Below, in pieces: positions 1 through 10,451 of a stretch of DNA of 64,000 nucleotides. Source of the DNA: an uncultured Myroides sp. Its GTDB lineage: Bacteria > Bacteroidota > Bacteroidia > Flavobacteriales > Flavobacteriaceae. The notes below the pieces were generated by a model. The model worked only from the letters and a program-made list of their open reading frames with translations, searched no databases and was not told where the DNA came from. The stretch spans positions 124,001 through 188,000 of the forward strand of contig CAJYTF010000015.1 in assembly GCA_913777665.1 (NCBI GenBank), written 5' to 3'. Within the stretch, counting starts at the first letter, position 1. The number at the start of each line of letters is the position of its first letter. The position numbers and the translations under genes were made by a program.

Positions 1-1454
1 CCTAAAATATCAGATAAAACAGCAAAACGATCTCCGTCTGTAATTAATCCCATCGCGATTCCAGAAACCGGACGAATCATTTGAATACCTGCATCCATCA
101 ACGCTAAAGTACCTGCACAAACAGTAGCCATTGATGACGATCCGTTTGATTCTAATACTTCAGAAACTACACGAATTGTATAAGGACAATCTGCAGGAAT
201 CATGTTTTTTAATGCACGTTGCGCCAAGTTTCCGTGACCAACTTCTCTTCTTGAAGTTCCTCTTAACGGACGAGCTTCTCCTGTTGAAAATGGTGGGAAG
301 TTATAGTGTAAGTAGAATTTTTCTTCTCCTTGTTCAGATGGCGAATCAATAACGTTTGCTTCTCTAGAAGTTCCTAAAGTTGCTGTCGCTAATGCTTGAG
401 TTTCTCCACGTGTGAACAATGCAGAACCGTGAACAGATGGTAAATAATCTACTTCGCACCAGATGTTTCTGATTTCTGTAGTTTTTCTTCCGTCTAAACG
501 TGTTCCTAAATCTAACGTTACGTTACGAACAGCATCTTTGTTTACTTTTTTGAAATATTTAGAAACCAAATCTCCGTTTTCTAATAATTCTTCTTCTGTA
601 AACAACGCAATTACTTCTTCTTTTACGGCATCAAATGCAGCAGAACGTTCGTGTTTTGCAGAACCTTTGCTTGCAATAGCGTAAATTTTATCGTAAGCTG
701 CTTCTTTAACTTTTGCTAAAATAGCTTCATCTTCTCTTTCGCCTTCGTATTCACGAACCGGTTTTTTTCCAAATGCTGCTGCTAATCTTTCTTGCGCATC
801 AATTTGTACTTTAATGTGTTCGTGTGCAAATTTAATGGCCTCAACCATTTCTTTTTCTGAAATTTCTTTCATTTCACCTTCTACCATTGCGATAGAATCT
901 CTTGAAGCACCAATCATCATGTCGATATCAGACAATTCTAACTGTGCACGAGAAGGGTTAATGATGAATTTTCCATCGATACGTCCAACTCTTGCTTCAG
1001 AAATCAAAGTTTCAAAAGGAATGTCAGACAAAGCAAGTGCTGCCGAAGCTGCCAAACCTGCCAATGCATCAGGCATTACGTCTTCGTCATGAGACATTAA
1101 TTGAATCATAACTTGAACCTCTGCGTGATAATCACTTGGGAAAAGCGGACGCAAAACGCGGTCAACTAATCTCATTGTTAAAACTTCGCTATCGCTTGGG
1201 CGTGCTTCTCTTTTAAAGAAACCACCTGGAAAACGACCAGCTGCTGCAAATTTCTCGCGATAATCTACCGTTAACGGTAAAAAGTCTACGCCCGGACTTG
1301 CTTTTTTTGCGGCTACAACGGTACCTAAAATAACCGTTTTGCCAATTCTTACTACTACAGAACCATCGGCTTGTTTTGCCAAACGTCCTGTCTCGATTGT
1401 GATGTTTCTGCCATCACCTAAATCGATGCTTTCTACAAATAATTGTGGAATCAT
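1..1454 (-). CDS. pnp: Polyribonucleotide nucleotidyltransferase (PNPase), C-terminus outside window
   Basis: About 484 N-terminal residues of PNPase, the phosphorolytic 3'-5' exoribonuclease of mRNA decay. The protein begins [17 protein letters not shown] and shows the first RNase PH-like domain with [18 protein letters not shown], the [16 protein letters not shown] segment and [12 protein letters not shown], all typical of bacterial PNPase. The KH and S1 RNA-binding domains would lie beyond base 1, so the gene is partial only because of the window edge. It follows rpsO on the same strand, the common rpsO-pnp order, with about 135 bases between them that include the rpsO terminator. The frame is open throughout and nothing is unusual. 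Confidence 0.97.
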   Translation of the reverse strand, partial: MIPQLFVESIDLGDGRNITIETGRLAKQADGSVVVRIGKTVILGTVVAAKKASPGVDFLPLTVDYREKFAAAGRFPGGFFKREARPSDSEVLTMRLVDRVLRPLFPSDYHAEVQVMIQLMSHDEDVMPDALAGLAASAALALSDIPFETLISEARVGRIDGKFIINPSRAQLELSDIDMMIGASRDSIAMVEGEMKEISEKEMVEAIKFAHEHIKVQIDAQERLAAAFGKKPVREYEGEREDEAILAKVKEAAYDKIYAIASKGSAKHERSAAFDAVKEEVIALFTEEELLENGDLVSKYFKKVNKDAVRNVTLDLGTRLDGRKTTEIRNIWCEVDYLPSVHGSALFTRGETQALATATLGTSREANVIDSPSEQGEEKFYLHYNFPPFSTGEARPLRGTSRREVGHGNLAQRALKNMIPADCPYTIRVVSEVLESNGSSSMATVCAGTLALMDAGIQMIRPVSGIAMGLITDGDRFAVLSDIL

Positions 1455-1548
1455 AAATTAATTCTCTAATTGATTAAACAATGGGTTGTGTTGTTGTGTT
1501 GTTGTTGTGTTCCCAATGAAAAACCAAGCTTTTATGCTTAAATATAAT

Positions 1549-1581
1549 AAAAAAAAGAGGTGCACATGCGCACACCTCTTT
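1549..1581 (-). terminator. Rho-independent terminator after rpsO
   Basis: A 9-bp stem (AAAGAGGTG pairing with CACCTCTTT) lies just after the rpsO stop and is followed on the minus strand by a run of eight T. It would separate rpsO from pnp at least partly. Confidence 0.85.
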
Positions 1582-1589
1582 GTAATGGA

Positions 1590-1859
1590 TTATTTTCTAA
1601 TACCCAATTCTTTGATGATTTCACGATATCTGTTGATATCTTTTTTCTTTAAGTAATCTAAAAGACTTCTTCTTTTACCTACTAAAAGAACTAATGAACG
1701 CTCTGTATTGTAATCGTGACGATTCTTTTTTAAGTGCTCTGTTAAATGCGAAATTCTGAATGTGAATAATGCAATTTGTCCTTCTGCTGAACCTGTGTTC
1801 GCTGCAGCACCTCCGTGTTTAGCGAAGATTTCTTCTTTAACTTCTTTAGTTAAATACAT
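1590..1859 (-). CDS. rpsO: 30S ribosomal protein S15
   Basis: 89-residue S15, a primary 16S rRNA binder of the small-subunit platform. It begins MYLTKEVKEEIFAKHGG and contains the conserved HLTEHLKKNRHDYNTERSL and LVGKRRSLLDYLKKKD segments that contact 16S rRNA; length is normal for the family. The frame stays open upstream to 1922, but the ATG at 1859 is chosen because it gives the family length and because a promoter (1912-1941) lies between the two possible starts. Terminator directly downstream, then pnp. Confidence 0.97.
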   Translation of the reverse strand: MYLTKEVKEEIFAKHGGAAANTGSAEGQIALFTFRISHLTEHLKKNRHDYNTERSLVLLVGKRRSLLDYLKKKDINRYREIIKELGIRK

Positions 1860-1911
1860 GCTAATATTATTTAAATGATTGTTATGTATGTTTGAATTAA
1901 AAAATTCGATG

Positions 1912-1941
1912 CAAATGTACATCTTTTTTTTAATTGAGCAA
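1912..1941 (-). promoter_or_regulatory. Flavobacterial-type promoter for rpsO
   Basis: On the minus strand TTG (1941-1939) is followed after 19 bases by TACATTTG (1919-1912), matching the Bacteroidota -33/-7 consensus TTTG-N~20-TAnnTTTG. Transcription would start near 1905, about 45 bases before the rpsO ATG. Confidence 0.75.
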
Positions 1942-1947
1942 TTTTAA

Positions 1948-2535
1948 TTAATCTATTTTGGATAGGATCATTTCTTTAGTTGAACGTTCTAAACCTTTCC
2001 AGATTAAAGTTTTACCATCTTCGCTGGAAGTGATATCATAATTGTCATTAAAAAAATAGTCAGCTAATAATTGATATTCTTCTGGTAAATCATCAAAATT
2101 CATTGAAGGTTCTGGAAAATATTTCGGATCGACTTGAATTAAAGAATAAATTGATTTATCATGGAGATTTGGATGTACTAATGATGATCTAAATGGTATT
2201 ATTTCTTGATTAACGTAAAAATTTCCATTAAAATAAAATCGAACCCTGTCATCCCACATCTCTTTTTCCTCCACATTTACATCAATTCTACCAAGATTGT
2301 ATAGAATAGTATCATTTTTAATAATTTCGGATCCATTATTGGGTACTACTACCATTTTTTCAATTTTCCAACTACCAGATATTTTAGGTGTATGCTCCTT
2401 TAAAAATTCATTATCTCTTTTCTTGAATTCATTTGAATAGTTTATGTCTGATCCATTGTCTGATTCGCAAGAAGTAAAAACAGTTGTTGCAGTTAATAAT
2501 GATAAAGTAAAAATTTTAATAAGGTGTTTTCTCAT
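1948..2535 (-). CDS. Hypothetical lipoprotein
   Basis: 195 residues. The N-terminus is a lipoprotein signal peptide with a Cys after TVFTS (about residue 23), followed by Ser/Asp/Asn, so the mature protein is probably lipidated. The rest is a small soluble domain with alternating polar/aromatic segments (ISGSWKIEKMVVV near 55, TLIWKGLERSTKEMIL at the end), resembling lipocalin-like or DUF-type stress lipoproteins of Bacteroidota, but I do not recognise the family. It lies 13 bases downstream of the GAF-domain gene and may be co-transcribed with it. Function unknown. Confidence 0.8.
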   Translation of the reverse strand: MRKHLIKIFTLSLLTATTVFTSCESDNGSDINYSNEFKKRDNEFLKEHTPKISGSWKIEKMVVVPNNGSEIIKNDTILYNLGRIDVNVEEKEMWDDRVRFYFNGNFYVNQEIIPFRSSLVHPNLHDKSIYSLIQVDPKYFPEPSMNFDDLPEEYQLLADYFFNDNYDITSSEDGKTLIWKGLERSTKEMILSKID

Positions 2536-2548
2536 GATTTGTTATTTT

Positions 2549-3007
2549 TTAACTCTTATACATTTCTGCAATTTCATCTGTAAGCCACTCCAATAATGCC
2601 TGATCTTCGCTGGTAAATGCGCTTGCAGTATTTGAATCAATATCAATCTGACCGATGTTGATACCGTTTACAATAATTGGTACAACAATTTCAGACTTTA
2701 CATCAATATTACACGAAATGTAATTGTCTTGTGCAGTTACATCATCAACCAAAAAAGTTTCATTGCTTTTGGCAACCTGTCCGCAAATGCCTTTTCCAAA
2801 CGGAATAGTTATGTGATCTGTAGGTAATCCGGCAAAGGGACCCAAGTGTAATTCTTGCTTGCTGGTATCGGCAAAATAAAAACCAACCCAATCGTAATGT
2901 GCTACATTTAAATGTAAAAGATTACAAATTTCTTGTAATCGTTCATTAATAGTTTTGTTCGATTTTACAATTTCTGTTAAAGAAATCTTTAATTGTGCTC
3001 TTTCCAT
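2549..3007 (-). CDS. GAF-domain free methionine-(R)-sulfoxide reductase
   Basis: 152 residues, a single GAF domain of the fRMsr (YebR) type, which reduces free Met-R-sulfoxide in the cytosol. Seen: YDWVGFYF, LHLGPFAGLP, GKGICGQVAK and NYISCNIDVKSEIVVPI. Cys75 and Cys99 have the 24-residue spacing of E. coli Cys94 and catalytic Cys118. The residue aligned with E. coli Cys84, ten before Cys75, is His65, so one of the usual resolving cysteines is absent; Cys28 is elsewhere. Function is inferred from family. Start ATG at 3007 gives the family length. A lipoprotein gene follows. Confidence 0.88.
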   Translation of the reverse strand: MERAQLKISLTEIVKSNKTINERLQEICNLLHLNVAHYDWVGFYFADTSKQELHLGPFAGLPTDHITIPFGKGICGQVAKSNETFLVDDVTAQDNYISCNIDVKSEIVVPIIVNGINIGQIDIDSNTASAFTSEDQALLEWLTDEIAEMYKS

Positions 3008-3056
3008 ATTCTTTTTTTAGTAAATTTACAAAAAATTAAAACGTAGCAAAATTTAA

Positions 3057-3476
3057 ATGTTTCAACGCTATCTATATAATGTTTTATTAGCAGTTGCCGT
3101 ACTTTTCTCGAATGTAGGGTTAGCTATTAATATTCATTATTGTGGTAACGTAATTGAAAAAGTTGAATTAGGTTACGCTGCTTCTATAAATTGTGCAGAA
3201 GACACGCACGAAAAAGCGTGTTGCAAAGAAAAGAACGAAACGGTAAAGAAAGATTGCTGTAAAAACGAAACAATCAAGCAAAAAACAGACGAGGTTGTTA
3301 TTAAAGTTTTTAACGTTCAGCAGTTTTCGGAATTTATAACACCTGTTGTTTATAAATTTCAGCCGCTTGTTATTTCTAAAACTAATCTGCCAAAGAAAAT
3401 CAACGTTACTTTTAAATGCGAAAGTAATGCTCCACCTTTATACAAACTCTACAACCAGTATTTGCTGTACTCATAA
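3057..3476 (+). CDS. HYC_CC_PP-type small secreted/membrane protein
   Basis: 139 residues with an N-terminal hydrophobic signal/anchor (residues 6-24), then the pattern HYCG, a Cys-Lys-rich middle with two CC pairs (KACCKEK and KDCCKNE) and a C-terminal NAPPLYKLYNQ. This is the HYC...CC...PP arrangement of a small Bacteroidota family often found just before a TonB-dependent receptor. The cysteines suggest periplasmic metal handling, but the function is unproven. It is the first gene of a module with the receptor at 3523 and the HMA protein at 5880; the gap to the receptor is 46 bases. Confidence 0.75.
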   Translation: MFQRYLYNVLLAVAVLFSNVGLAINIHYCGNVIEKVELGYAASINCAEDTHEKACCKEKNETVKKDCCKNETIKQKTDEVVIKVFNVQQFSEFITPVVYKFQPLVISKTNLPKKINVTFKCESNAPPLYKLYNQYLLYS

Positions 3477-3522
3477 TTACACATTTTTTACCAAAAGAAT
3501 GTTTAATTAATTATGCAAATTC

Positions 3523-5754
3523 ATGAAATATACCTTAATGCTATTGTGTGCGTTTGGCATGCACAACATTTATGCCCAAGAAACTTACAAGGGCAAAGTT
3601 TTAGATACTTACAATACATCTATAGAAAAAGCAAATATTACGGTTAACGACAGCGTTGTTGCCACTACGGATAAATTCGGAATGTTCGAAGTTACTTTAA
3701 ACGAACCGTCTGTAATTTATATTTATGCGGAAGGATACGAAGTTTTAGAAACCGAATTAACAGATAAAGACCAATTTTATACCTTTAAAATTCAACCTGA
3801 AGCCAGTTTAAACGAATTGGTTGTAAACGTAAACAAGAAAAATACCGAACGCAATAAAGGAATTACCAATTCGCAAACCATGAACAGTGGCGAGTTGCTA
3901 AAAGCGGCTTGTTGTAATTTGGCTGAATCATTTGAAACAAATCCATCAATCGATGTGAATTTTTCTGATGCCATTTCCGGATCAAAACAAATTAAAATGT
4001 TAGGTTTAACAAGTCCGTATATTTTAATTGCCGAAGAAAATATTCCGAGTGTTCGTGGGGCTTCGCAAGCTTACGGATTATCGTTCACGCCGGGAACTTG
4101 GGTAGAAAGTATTCAGGTTACAAAAGGTGCGGGAAGTGTTGTAAATGGTTTTGAAAGTATTTCGGGACAGATCAATACTGAATTGATCAAACCTGCAAAC
4201 GATATTCCTTTCTTTTTGAATTTATACGGATCTACCGATTCACGTTTTGAATTGAATGCACATTTTAATGAGAAAATTTCAGACAAATGGAGTACTTCGT
4301 TATTTGTACATGGAAATACCCGCGTTAAAAAGAACGATATGAATCACGACGGATTTTTAGATAATCCGTTAGGAAGTCAGGTAAATGTAATGAACCGCTG
4401 GCAGTATCAAAACCTAGAAAAAGGTTGGATTGCTTTTATTACGGCACGTTACATGAAAGACGAAAAGCAAACCGGTGAATTAGATTTTGATAAAGATCAA
4501 CACAAATTATCAACTTTAAAATGGGGATCAGAATTGAACACCGATAAGTTTGATGCCAGCACAAAAGTGGGTTATGTTTTCCCGGATCAGCCTTACAAAA
4601 GCTTCGGTTGGCAAAACTCATTCAGTTATCATAAACAAAATTCGTATTTTGGTTTAAACCAATTCGATATTACGCAACGCAGTATTTATTCCAACTTTTT
4701 GTACAGTTCTATCATCAGCAATACGCTGCATAAATTCTCTACCGGAGCAAGTTTTATGCACGATGATTATTCGGAATTCGTAGTAAATTATGGTAGTCAA
4801 AATTTCGACAGAACCGATACAAGCTACGGTGCTTTCTTTGAATATACCTATGATAATGCCAATAATTTAGCGTTGATTTTAGGTGGAAGAATCGATAATT
4901 CTAACCGATTGGGAACTTTTGTAAGTCCGCGTATGCACTTGCGTTACAATCCTTGGGAAAAAACAACCCTGCGTGCATCGGCAGGTCGAGGAAAAAGATT
5001 AGCGAATATTTTTGCAGAAAACCAGTATTTGTTCGCAAGTTCACGTCAGTTTAATATTTTAAACGAAGGTGGAAAAGCGTACGGAATGGATCCTGAAATT
5101 GCTTGGAATTACGGTTTAAGTGTTTCGCAAGATTTTACTTTTTTAGGAAAGAACGCTAGTTTAACGCTTGATTTTTATCGTACCGATTTCCAAAATCAGA
5201 TCGTGGTTGATATGGATCAATCTGCAAGAACCGTTAATTTTTATAATTTAGAAGGAAAATCGTACGCAAATTCTTTTCAAGCTGAATTGAACTACAATAT
5301 CATCAAGCATTTAAACTTAAGAACAGCGTACAAGTATTACGATATTAAAACAACATACGGCGACAAAACGTTAGAGCGTCCATTGCAGGCTAAACATCGT
5401 TTGTTTGCAAATTTAGAATTTTCTACTCATGAACATAATGGCGCGTATTGGAAGTTCGATGCTACATGGAACTGGTTAGGCGCACAGCGTTTACCTTATA
5501 CGGGCGATAATTCGGCAGAAAATCAGTTGGCATCATATACCAATCCATTTTCTACAATTAATGCGCAGGTAACAAAAGTGTTTTCTGATAAATTTGAAGT
5601 GTATGTAGGTGGCGAAAACATTGGGAATTACCAACAGCACCGTGTAATTTTAGGAGCTGATGATCCGTTTGGCAATGAATTTGATAGTACTATTGTGTAC
5701 GGACCAATTTTTGGAAAGATGTTCTATGGCGGTTTACGTTTTAAAATTAAATAA
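3523..5754 (+). CDS. TonB-dependent receptor, probably metal (copper) related
   Basis: 743 residues. Signal peptide (to about residue 19, ending YAQ), then a carboxypeptidase-regulatory-like beta-sandwich (about 20-95: YKGKVLDTYNTSIEKANITV), a plug domain (about 110-225, with GGEL-like NSGELLKAACCNLAES and GAGSVVNGFESISGQIN) and a 22-strand-type outer-membrane barrel ending in FYGGLRFKIK. The AACCNLAESFETNPS segment is typical of the receptors that accompany HMA proteins in flavobacteria. Its neighbours, a Cys-rich HYC/CC/PP protein and a secreted HMA domain, suggest copper or another soft metal as substrate; this is inference. Confidence 0.9.
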   Translation: MKYTLMLLCAFGMHNIYAQETYKGKVLDTYNTSIEKANITVNDSVVATTDKFGMFEVTLNEPSVIYIYAEGYEVLETELTDKDQFYTFKIQPEASLNELVVNVNKKNTERNKGITNSQTMNSGELLKAACCNLAESFETNPSIDVNFSDAISGSKQIKMLGLTSPYILIAEENIPSVRGASQAYGLSFTPGTWVESIQVTKGAGSVVNGFESISGQINTELIKPANDIPFFLNLYGSTDSRFELNAHFNEKISDKWSTSLFVHGNTRVKKNDMNHDGFLDNPLGSQVNVMNRWQYQNLEKGWIAFITARYMKDEKQTGELDFDKDQHKLSTLKWGSELNTDKFDASTKVGYVFPDQPYKSFGWQNSFSYHKQNSYFGLNQFDITQRSIYSNFLYSSIISNTLHKFSTGASFMHDDYSEFVVNYGSQNFDRTDTSYGAFFEYTYDNANNLALILGGRIDNSNRLGTFVSPRMHLRYNPWEKTTLRASAGRGKRLANIFAENQYLFASSRQFNILNEGGKAYGMDPEIAWNYGLSVSQDFTFLGKNASLTLDFYRTDFQNQIVVDMDQSARTVNFYNLEGKSYANSFQAELNYNIIKHLNLRTAYKYYDIKTTYGDKTLERPLQAKHRLFANLEFSTHEHNGAYWKFDATWNWLGAQRLPYTGDNSAENQLASYTNPFSTINAQVTKVFSDKFEVYVGGENIGNYQQHRVILGADDPFGNEFDSTIVYGPIFGKMFYGGLRFKIK

Positions 5755-5879
5755 TATTTTAGACTAAAATCATAATGTAAAAAGCCTAACGTTTGGTTTG
5801 TTATTGTCAAAATGAAATGATCTTAACGGATAAGCAATTAAACGATTAAACAAATAAACAATTTAAAATATAAAGAAAA

Positions 5880-6227
5880 ATGAAAAAATACTTATTAGTG
5901 CTATTGGCTGTTTTAGGTGTTGCATTTACAACTACAGCACAGGAAAAGAAAAACAAAAACGCCAAAGTTGATGTTGAGGTAAAAGGTAACTGCGATATGT
6001 GTAAAAAACGCATTGAAAAAGCTGCTTTTAGCGTAAAAGGAGTGAAGTCAGCAGAATGGCATTCAGACGATCAAATGCTTCACTTGATTATCGACGAAAA
6101 TAAAACAGATGCTTTAAAAATTCAGGAATCGGTTGCTAAAGCTGGTCACGATACAAAAGATGTTAAAGCAACAAAAGAGAACTACGATGGTTTACACGGT
6201 TGTTGCCAATACGATCGTGAATCGTAA
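5880..6227 (+). CDS. Secreted heavy-metal-associated (HMA) domain protein
   Basis: 115 residues: signal peptide (1-20, TTTAQ), then an HMA ferredoxin-like fold with the metal site GNCDMCKKRIEKA (CxxC at Cys38/Cys41) and the second half HDTKDVKATKENYDGL. It ends in HGCCQYDRE, a tail common to this Bacteroidota group. Likely a periplasmic metal (Cu) binding chaperone for the receptor or an exporter. Last gene of the module, 125 bases after the receptor; the ATG is preceded by an A-rich leader of AACGATTAAACAAATAAAC type. A terminator follows at once. Confidence 0.88.
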   Translation: MKKYLLVLLAVLGVAFTTTAQEKKNKNAKVDVEVKGNCDMCKKRIEKAAFSVKGVKSAEWHSDDQMLHLIIDENKTDALKIQESVAKAGHDTKDVKATKENYDGLHGCCQYDRES

Positions 6228-6238
6228 TTAAGGTCAAC

Positions 6239-6271
6239 AAAAAATCCGACTAATTTTAGTCGGATTTTTTT
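6239..6271. terminator. Bidirectional terminator between HMA gene and groEL
   Basis: A perfect 12-bp stem (AAAATCCGACTA with TAGTCGGATTTT) around a 4-base loop, T-rich on both strands, between the convergent HMA and groEL genes. Confidence 0.92.
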
Positions 6272-6290
6272 GTTTTATATTAAAATGATT

Positions 6291-8010
<1,720 letters not shown>

Positions 8011-8018
8011 ATAAACAA

Positions 8019-8294
8019 CTATATAATCGCCAAAATATCTTCTTCGCGCATGATTAAAAAATCTTTGCCATCAAATTTTAAATCGGTACCTGCATATTTT
8101 CCGTATAAAACAGTGTCGCCAACTTTAACGGTTAACGGCTCGTCTTTTTTACCGTTACCAACAGCAACAACAGTTCCTTTTTGTGGTTTCTCTTTTGCTG
8201 TGTCTGGAATAATGATACCTGAAGCTGTTTGAGTTTCTGCAGCAGCTGGTTCAATAATAACGCGGTCTGCTAATGGTTTAACGTTTAATGCCAT
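8019..8294 (-). CDS. groS: Co-chaperonin GroES (10 kDa)
   Basis: 91 residues, the lid of the GroEL chamber. Contains the N-terminal [11 protein letters not shown], the mobile loop [20 protein letters not shown], the [11 protein letters not shown] roof segment and the [20 protein letters not shown] core. Length is normal. First gene of the groES-groEL operon; a -7-like TACTTTTG lies 48 bases upstream and the secG terminator lies beyond it. Confidence 0.99.
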   Translation of the reverse strand: MALNVKPLADRVIIEPAAAETQTASGIIIPDTAKEKPQKGTVVAVGNGKKDEPLTVKVGDTVLYGKYAGTDLKFDGKDFLIMREEDILAII

Positions 8295-8341
8295 ACTATT
8301 TTAAGTTTATATTTTTATAATTAATTTGTTTTTGTTTTGAC

Positions 8342-8349
8342 CAAAAGTA
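8342..8349 (-). promoter_or_regulatory. Candidate -7 element for groES-groEL
   Basis: TACTTTTG on the minus strand fits TAnnTTTG. No clear TTG lies about 20 bases upstream, so only the -7 half is supported. Confidence 0.45.
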
Positions 8350-8379
8350 TGCCAACTGAAAAAAGTGATATTTTGACAG

Positions 8380-8412
8380 AATAAAAATGCCAGCTTATGA
8401 CAAGCTGGCATT
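8380..8412 (-). terminator. Terminator after secG
   Basis: An 11-bp stem (AATGCCAGCTT with AAGCTGGCATT) and a T-run on the minus strand, 23 bases after the secG stop and before the groES promoter region. Confidence 0.88.
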
Positions 8413-8434
8413 AATTTATGATTTTCACTATAAT

Positions 8435-8815
8435 TTAGTTAGCAGGTTGTGCCGGTGTGCTGGCAGGTGCTTGCTCACTTGGAGTGTTTTGTGCTGGTTG
8501 TGCCTGACCTTGCGCTGCACCTGCAGTAGGTAAAGCAGCTGGTTGTGCAGGAACTGCATTAGGATCTAAAATTTTAGAATCGCTAGAAAAATCGCCTTGG
8601 AAACTTAAACTAGAAACTAAAACTAAAATTACTAAAGCAGCAGCTAAAGTCCATGTACTTTTATCTAAAAATTTATTTGTGTTTTGCACCCCACCAATCG
8701 ATGTTGAACCACCTAATGATGAATCTAAACCGCCGCCTTTAGGGTTTTGAATCATAATAACAATGATTAAAAGCACGGCAACAATGGTGATTAACACTAA
8801 AAAAATAGTAAACAT
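8435..8815 (-). CDS. secG: Protein translocase subunit SecG
   Basis: 126 residues. Two transmembrane segments (about 2-22 and 52-72) flank the SecG signature IMIQNPKGGGLDSSLGG, which lies in the cytoplasmic loop. SecG is the auxiliary subunit of SecYEG and speeds SecA-driven export. The C-terminal 45 residues are a Pro/Ala/Gln-rich tail typical of Bacteroidota SecG. It is preceded 12 bases upstream by the TPR-like gene, suggesting one transcript running from miaB/lptE side genes to secG, ended by the hairpin at 8380. Confidence 0.96.
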   Translation of the reverse strand: MFTIFLVLITIVAVLLIIVIMIQNPKGGGLDSSLGGSTSIGGVQNTNKFLDKSTWTLAAALVILVLVSSLSFQGDFSSDSKILDPNAVPAQPAALPTAGAAQGQAQPAQNTPSEQAPASTPAQPAN

Positions 8816-8826
8816 ATTTATTTGTT

Positions 8827-9798
8827 TTATATATTATTAAACTCTTGTAATTTTTTTATATCGAAAATTCGATTTGCAAATAAACTACTTTTTTCTGGAT
8901 ATTTCAAAATTAAAATTTCATAAGCTTGTATTGCTTTCTGATATTTTTTCTGTTCCAGATAAATTCGCGCCAACGTTTCGGTCATGTAAAAAGGTTCTTC
9001 TTCTTCGTGGCGGTCTAAATTTATAGAAGGAACAACTGTCGATTTACTTGGCGTTATTTTAGGATTTGTTTCTATGAAACGATCTATTAAATCCATTTGT
9101 TTTTGTTTAACAAGTATTGTTTCTTCAACAATAATATTTTCTTCAGGTTCGATATTTTCGTTCGATATTTCAATAGTTTCCCGTTGAATTGGCTGTGCTG
9201 ATGTAAGTTTTAACCATTCGGTAAATGAAAATTTGTCGTTTTCAGAAAAATCTAAAGGTTTACCAACTTCTAAATTTTCTTCCAACTGATGAATTTCTTC
9301 TGAAGGAACTTCCTCTGCAACCTGTTGTTCTTCAACTAAAGCATTTTCTTTTTCAAGCTTATTCGCTTCGATTTTCGATTTTGAAATTTGGTCGATCTTT
9401 TGAATCAGCTCGGTTTCTTTGTCTTGATTTTCGATATAAACCAATGTGTCTAACACACGTTTTTCAATGGTTTCGTCTAAAGTAGGTTCGGGTTTTTTAA
9501 ATTCGATATAGTTTTCATCAACCACATCAACTTCTTCAATTTGTAAAGGCTTGTAGGCAATAAAATCTTCAGAAATAATATAATCAAACAAAACATCGCG
9601 ATCTGTTGTATAAGCAGCGGTTTTTTTTAATTCGCTGTTGTACAAAAAGCTGCGTTCTTGGTTTAACGTTTTTAAGTACAACGCACGTGCCGATTGTAAA
9701 TAGGGATATTCACTAATTACGTCTTTTAACGCTGCCGTATTTTCTGCTGTTAGCTGATACGGATTATTTAACCACTGTATGTATTGTTGTGCGTTCAT
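8827..9798 (-). CDS. Hypothetical protein with C-terminal TPR-like segment
   Basis: 323 residues. N-terminal part (1-90) begins MNAQQYIQWLNNPYQLTAENTAAL and looks helical. The middle (about 95-240) is strongly acidic and Glu/Lys-rich, probably disordered. The C-terminus (about 265-323) has ETLARIYLEQKKYQKAIQAYEILILKYPE, one clear tetratricopeptide-like hairpin. No signal peptide. In Bacteroidota this gene usually sits between lptE and secG, as here (4-base gap to lptE, 11 to secG), hinting at a role in envelope biogenesis. Function unknown. Confidence 0.85.
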   Translation of the reverse strand: MNAQQYIQWLNNPYQLTAENTAALKDVISEYPYLQSARALYLKTLNQERSFLYNSELKKTAAYTTDRDVLFDYIISEDFIAYKPLQIEEVDVVDENYIEFKKPEPTLDETIEKRVLDTLVYIENQDKETELIQKIDQISKSKIEANKLEKENALVEEQQVAEEVPSEEIHQLEENLEVGKPLDFSENDKFSFTEWLKLTSAQPIQRETIEISNENIEPEENIIVEETILVKQKQMDLIDRFIETNPKITPSKSTVVPSINLDRHEEEEPFYMTETLARIYLEQKKYQKAIQAYEILILKYPEKSSLFANRIFDIKKLQEFNNI

Positions 9799-9802
9799 AA
9801 AA

Positions 9803-10315
9803 CTACCATTTTGCTAACGACGCGTTGAAAACATCTTGTGTTATACGTTCGTAAATTTCGTCTAAAGCAGTATTTAATGTTCCGCCGATTAATTGAGTAT
9901 TCGCTGGGAAATCGTAAAAATGCGAAAAAGTTTTTTCAAAGTCGTCTTCCGGATTTTTCTTATTGGTAAAACGGACATTTATTGCCATGTACAAACGGTT
10001 TTGCGCTGCTGTTTGATCGGCAGTTGCGGTCATAGGTGAAATACGGTATTGGGTAATTTCGCCTTCGTAAACCAAATCGGCGTTGGTATTTGTCATGGTT
10101 AAACTGGTTTGTCCCACCAATAAATCTTGCAATTTAATAGTAAAAGTACGTTCAATACCAGGTTCAATTAATTCAGCATTGTTTAAGAAATAGTTTACCT
10201 GAAAAGATTCTGCATCAATCGGCGCTGTTCCAGTGAAATTGTAAACTCCACAGCTCGATAAAATCAAACAGAAAAGTAATGCTGTAAATTTGTATAATTT
10301 GGCTTGTATTTTCAT
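9803..10315 (-). CDS. lptE: LptE-like LPS assembly lipoprotein
   Basis: 170 residues with a lipoprotein signal peptide; lipobox LSSC puts the acylated Cys at 22. The mature part (GVYNFTGTAPIDAESFQVNYF, then FTIKLQDLL and ADLVYEGEITQYRISPM) matches the Bacteroidota LptE family, the outer-membrane plug protein that works with LptD in LPS insertion. Located after the sigma-54 activator and just before the TPR-like gene. The leader is a CAAC-repeat stretch. Family assignment is good; the role is by family. Confidence 0.9.
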   Translation of the reverse strand: MKIQAKLYKFTALLFCLILSSCGVYNFTGTAPIDAESFQVNYFLNNAELIEPGIERTFTIKLQDLLVGQTSLTMTNTNADLVYEGEITQYRISPMTATADQTAAQNRLYMAINVRFTNKKNPEDDFEKTFSHFYDFPANTQLIGGTLNTALDEIYERITQDVFNASLAKW

Positions 10316-10316
10316 T

Positions 10317-10400
10317 GGTTGAACTGTTGAGTTGTTGAATCGTTCGTTGATTTGTTTATATCGTTGAACTGTTGAATCGTTAATTTGTTTAGACTGTTTT
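10317..10400 (-). repeat. CAAC-repeat leader of lptE
   Basis: On the minus strand CGATTCAACAGTTCAACGA, ATAAACAAATCAACGA, CGATTCAACAACTCAAC and AGTTCAACC follow one another directly before the lptE ATG. This is a short degenerate tandem repeat of about 8-17-base units. Confidence 0.55.
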
Positions 10401-10451
10401 TTCTTATCAATTCAGATTTACGACTTTAGATATCTGACTTTAAGAATAAAA

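Noticed and set aside
8342..8385. Sigma-54 promoter before groES (TTGGCATACTTTTGGT)
   Set aside because: Resembles TGGCAY-N5-TTGCW, but the -12 GC is GG; the TACTTTTG within fits the ordinary -7 element better.
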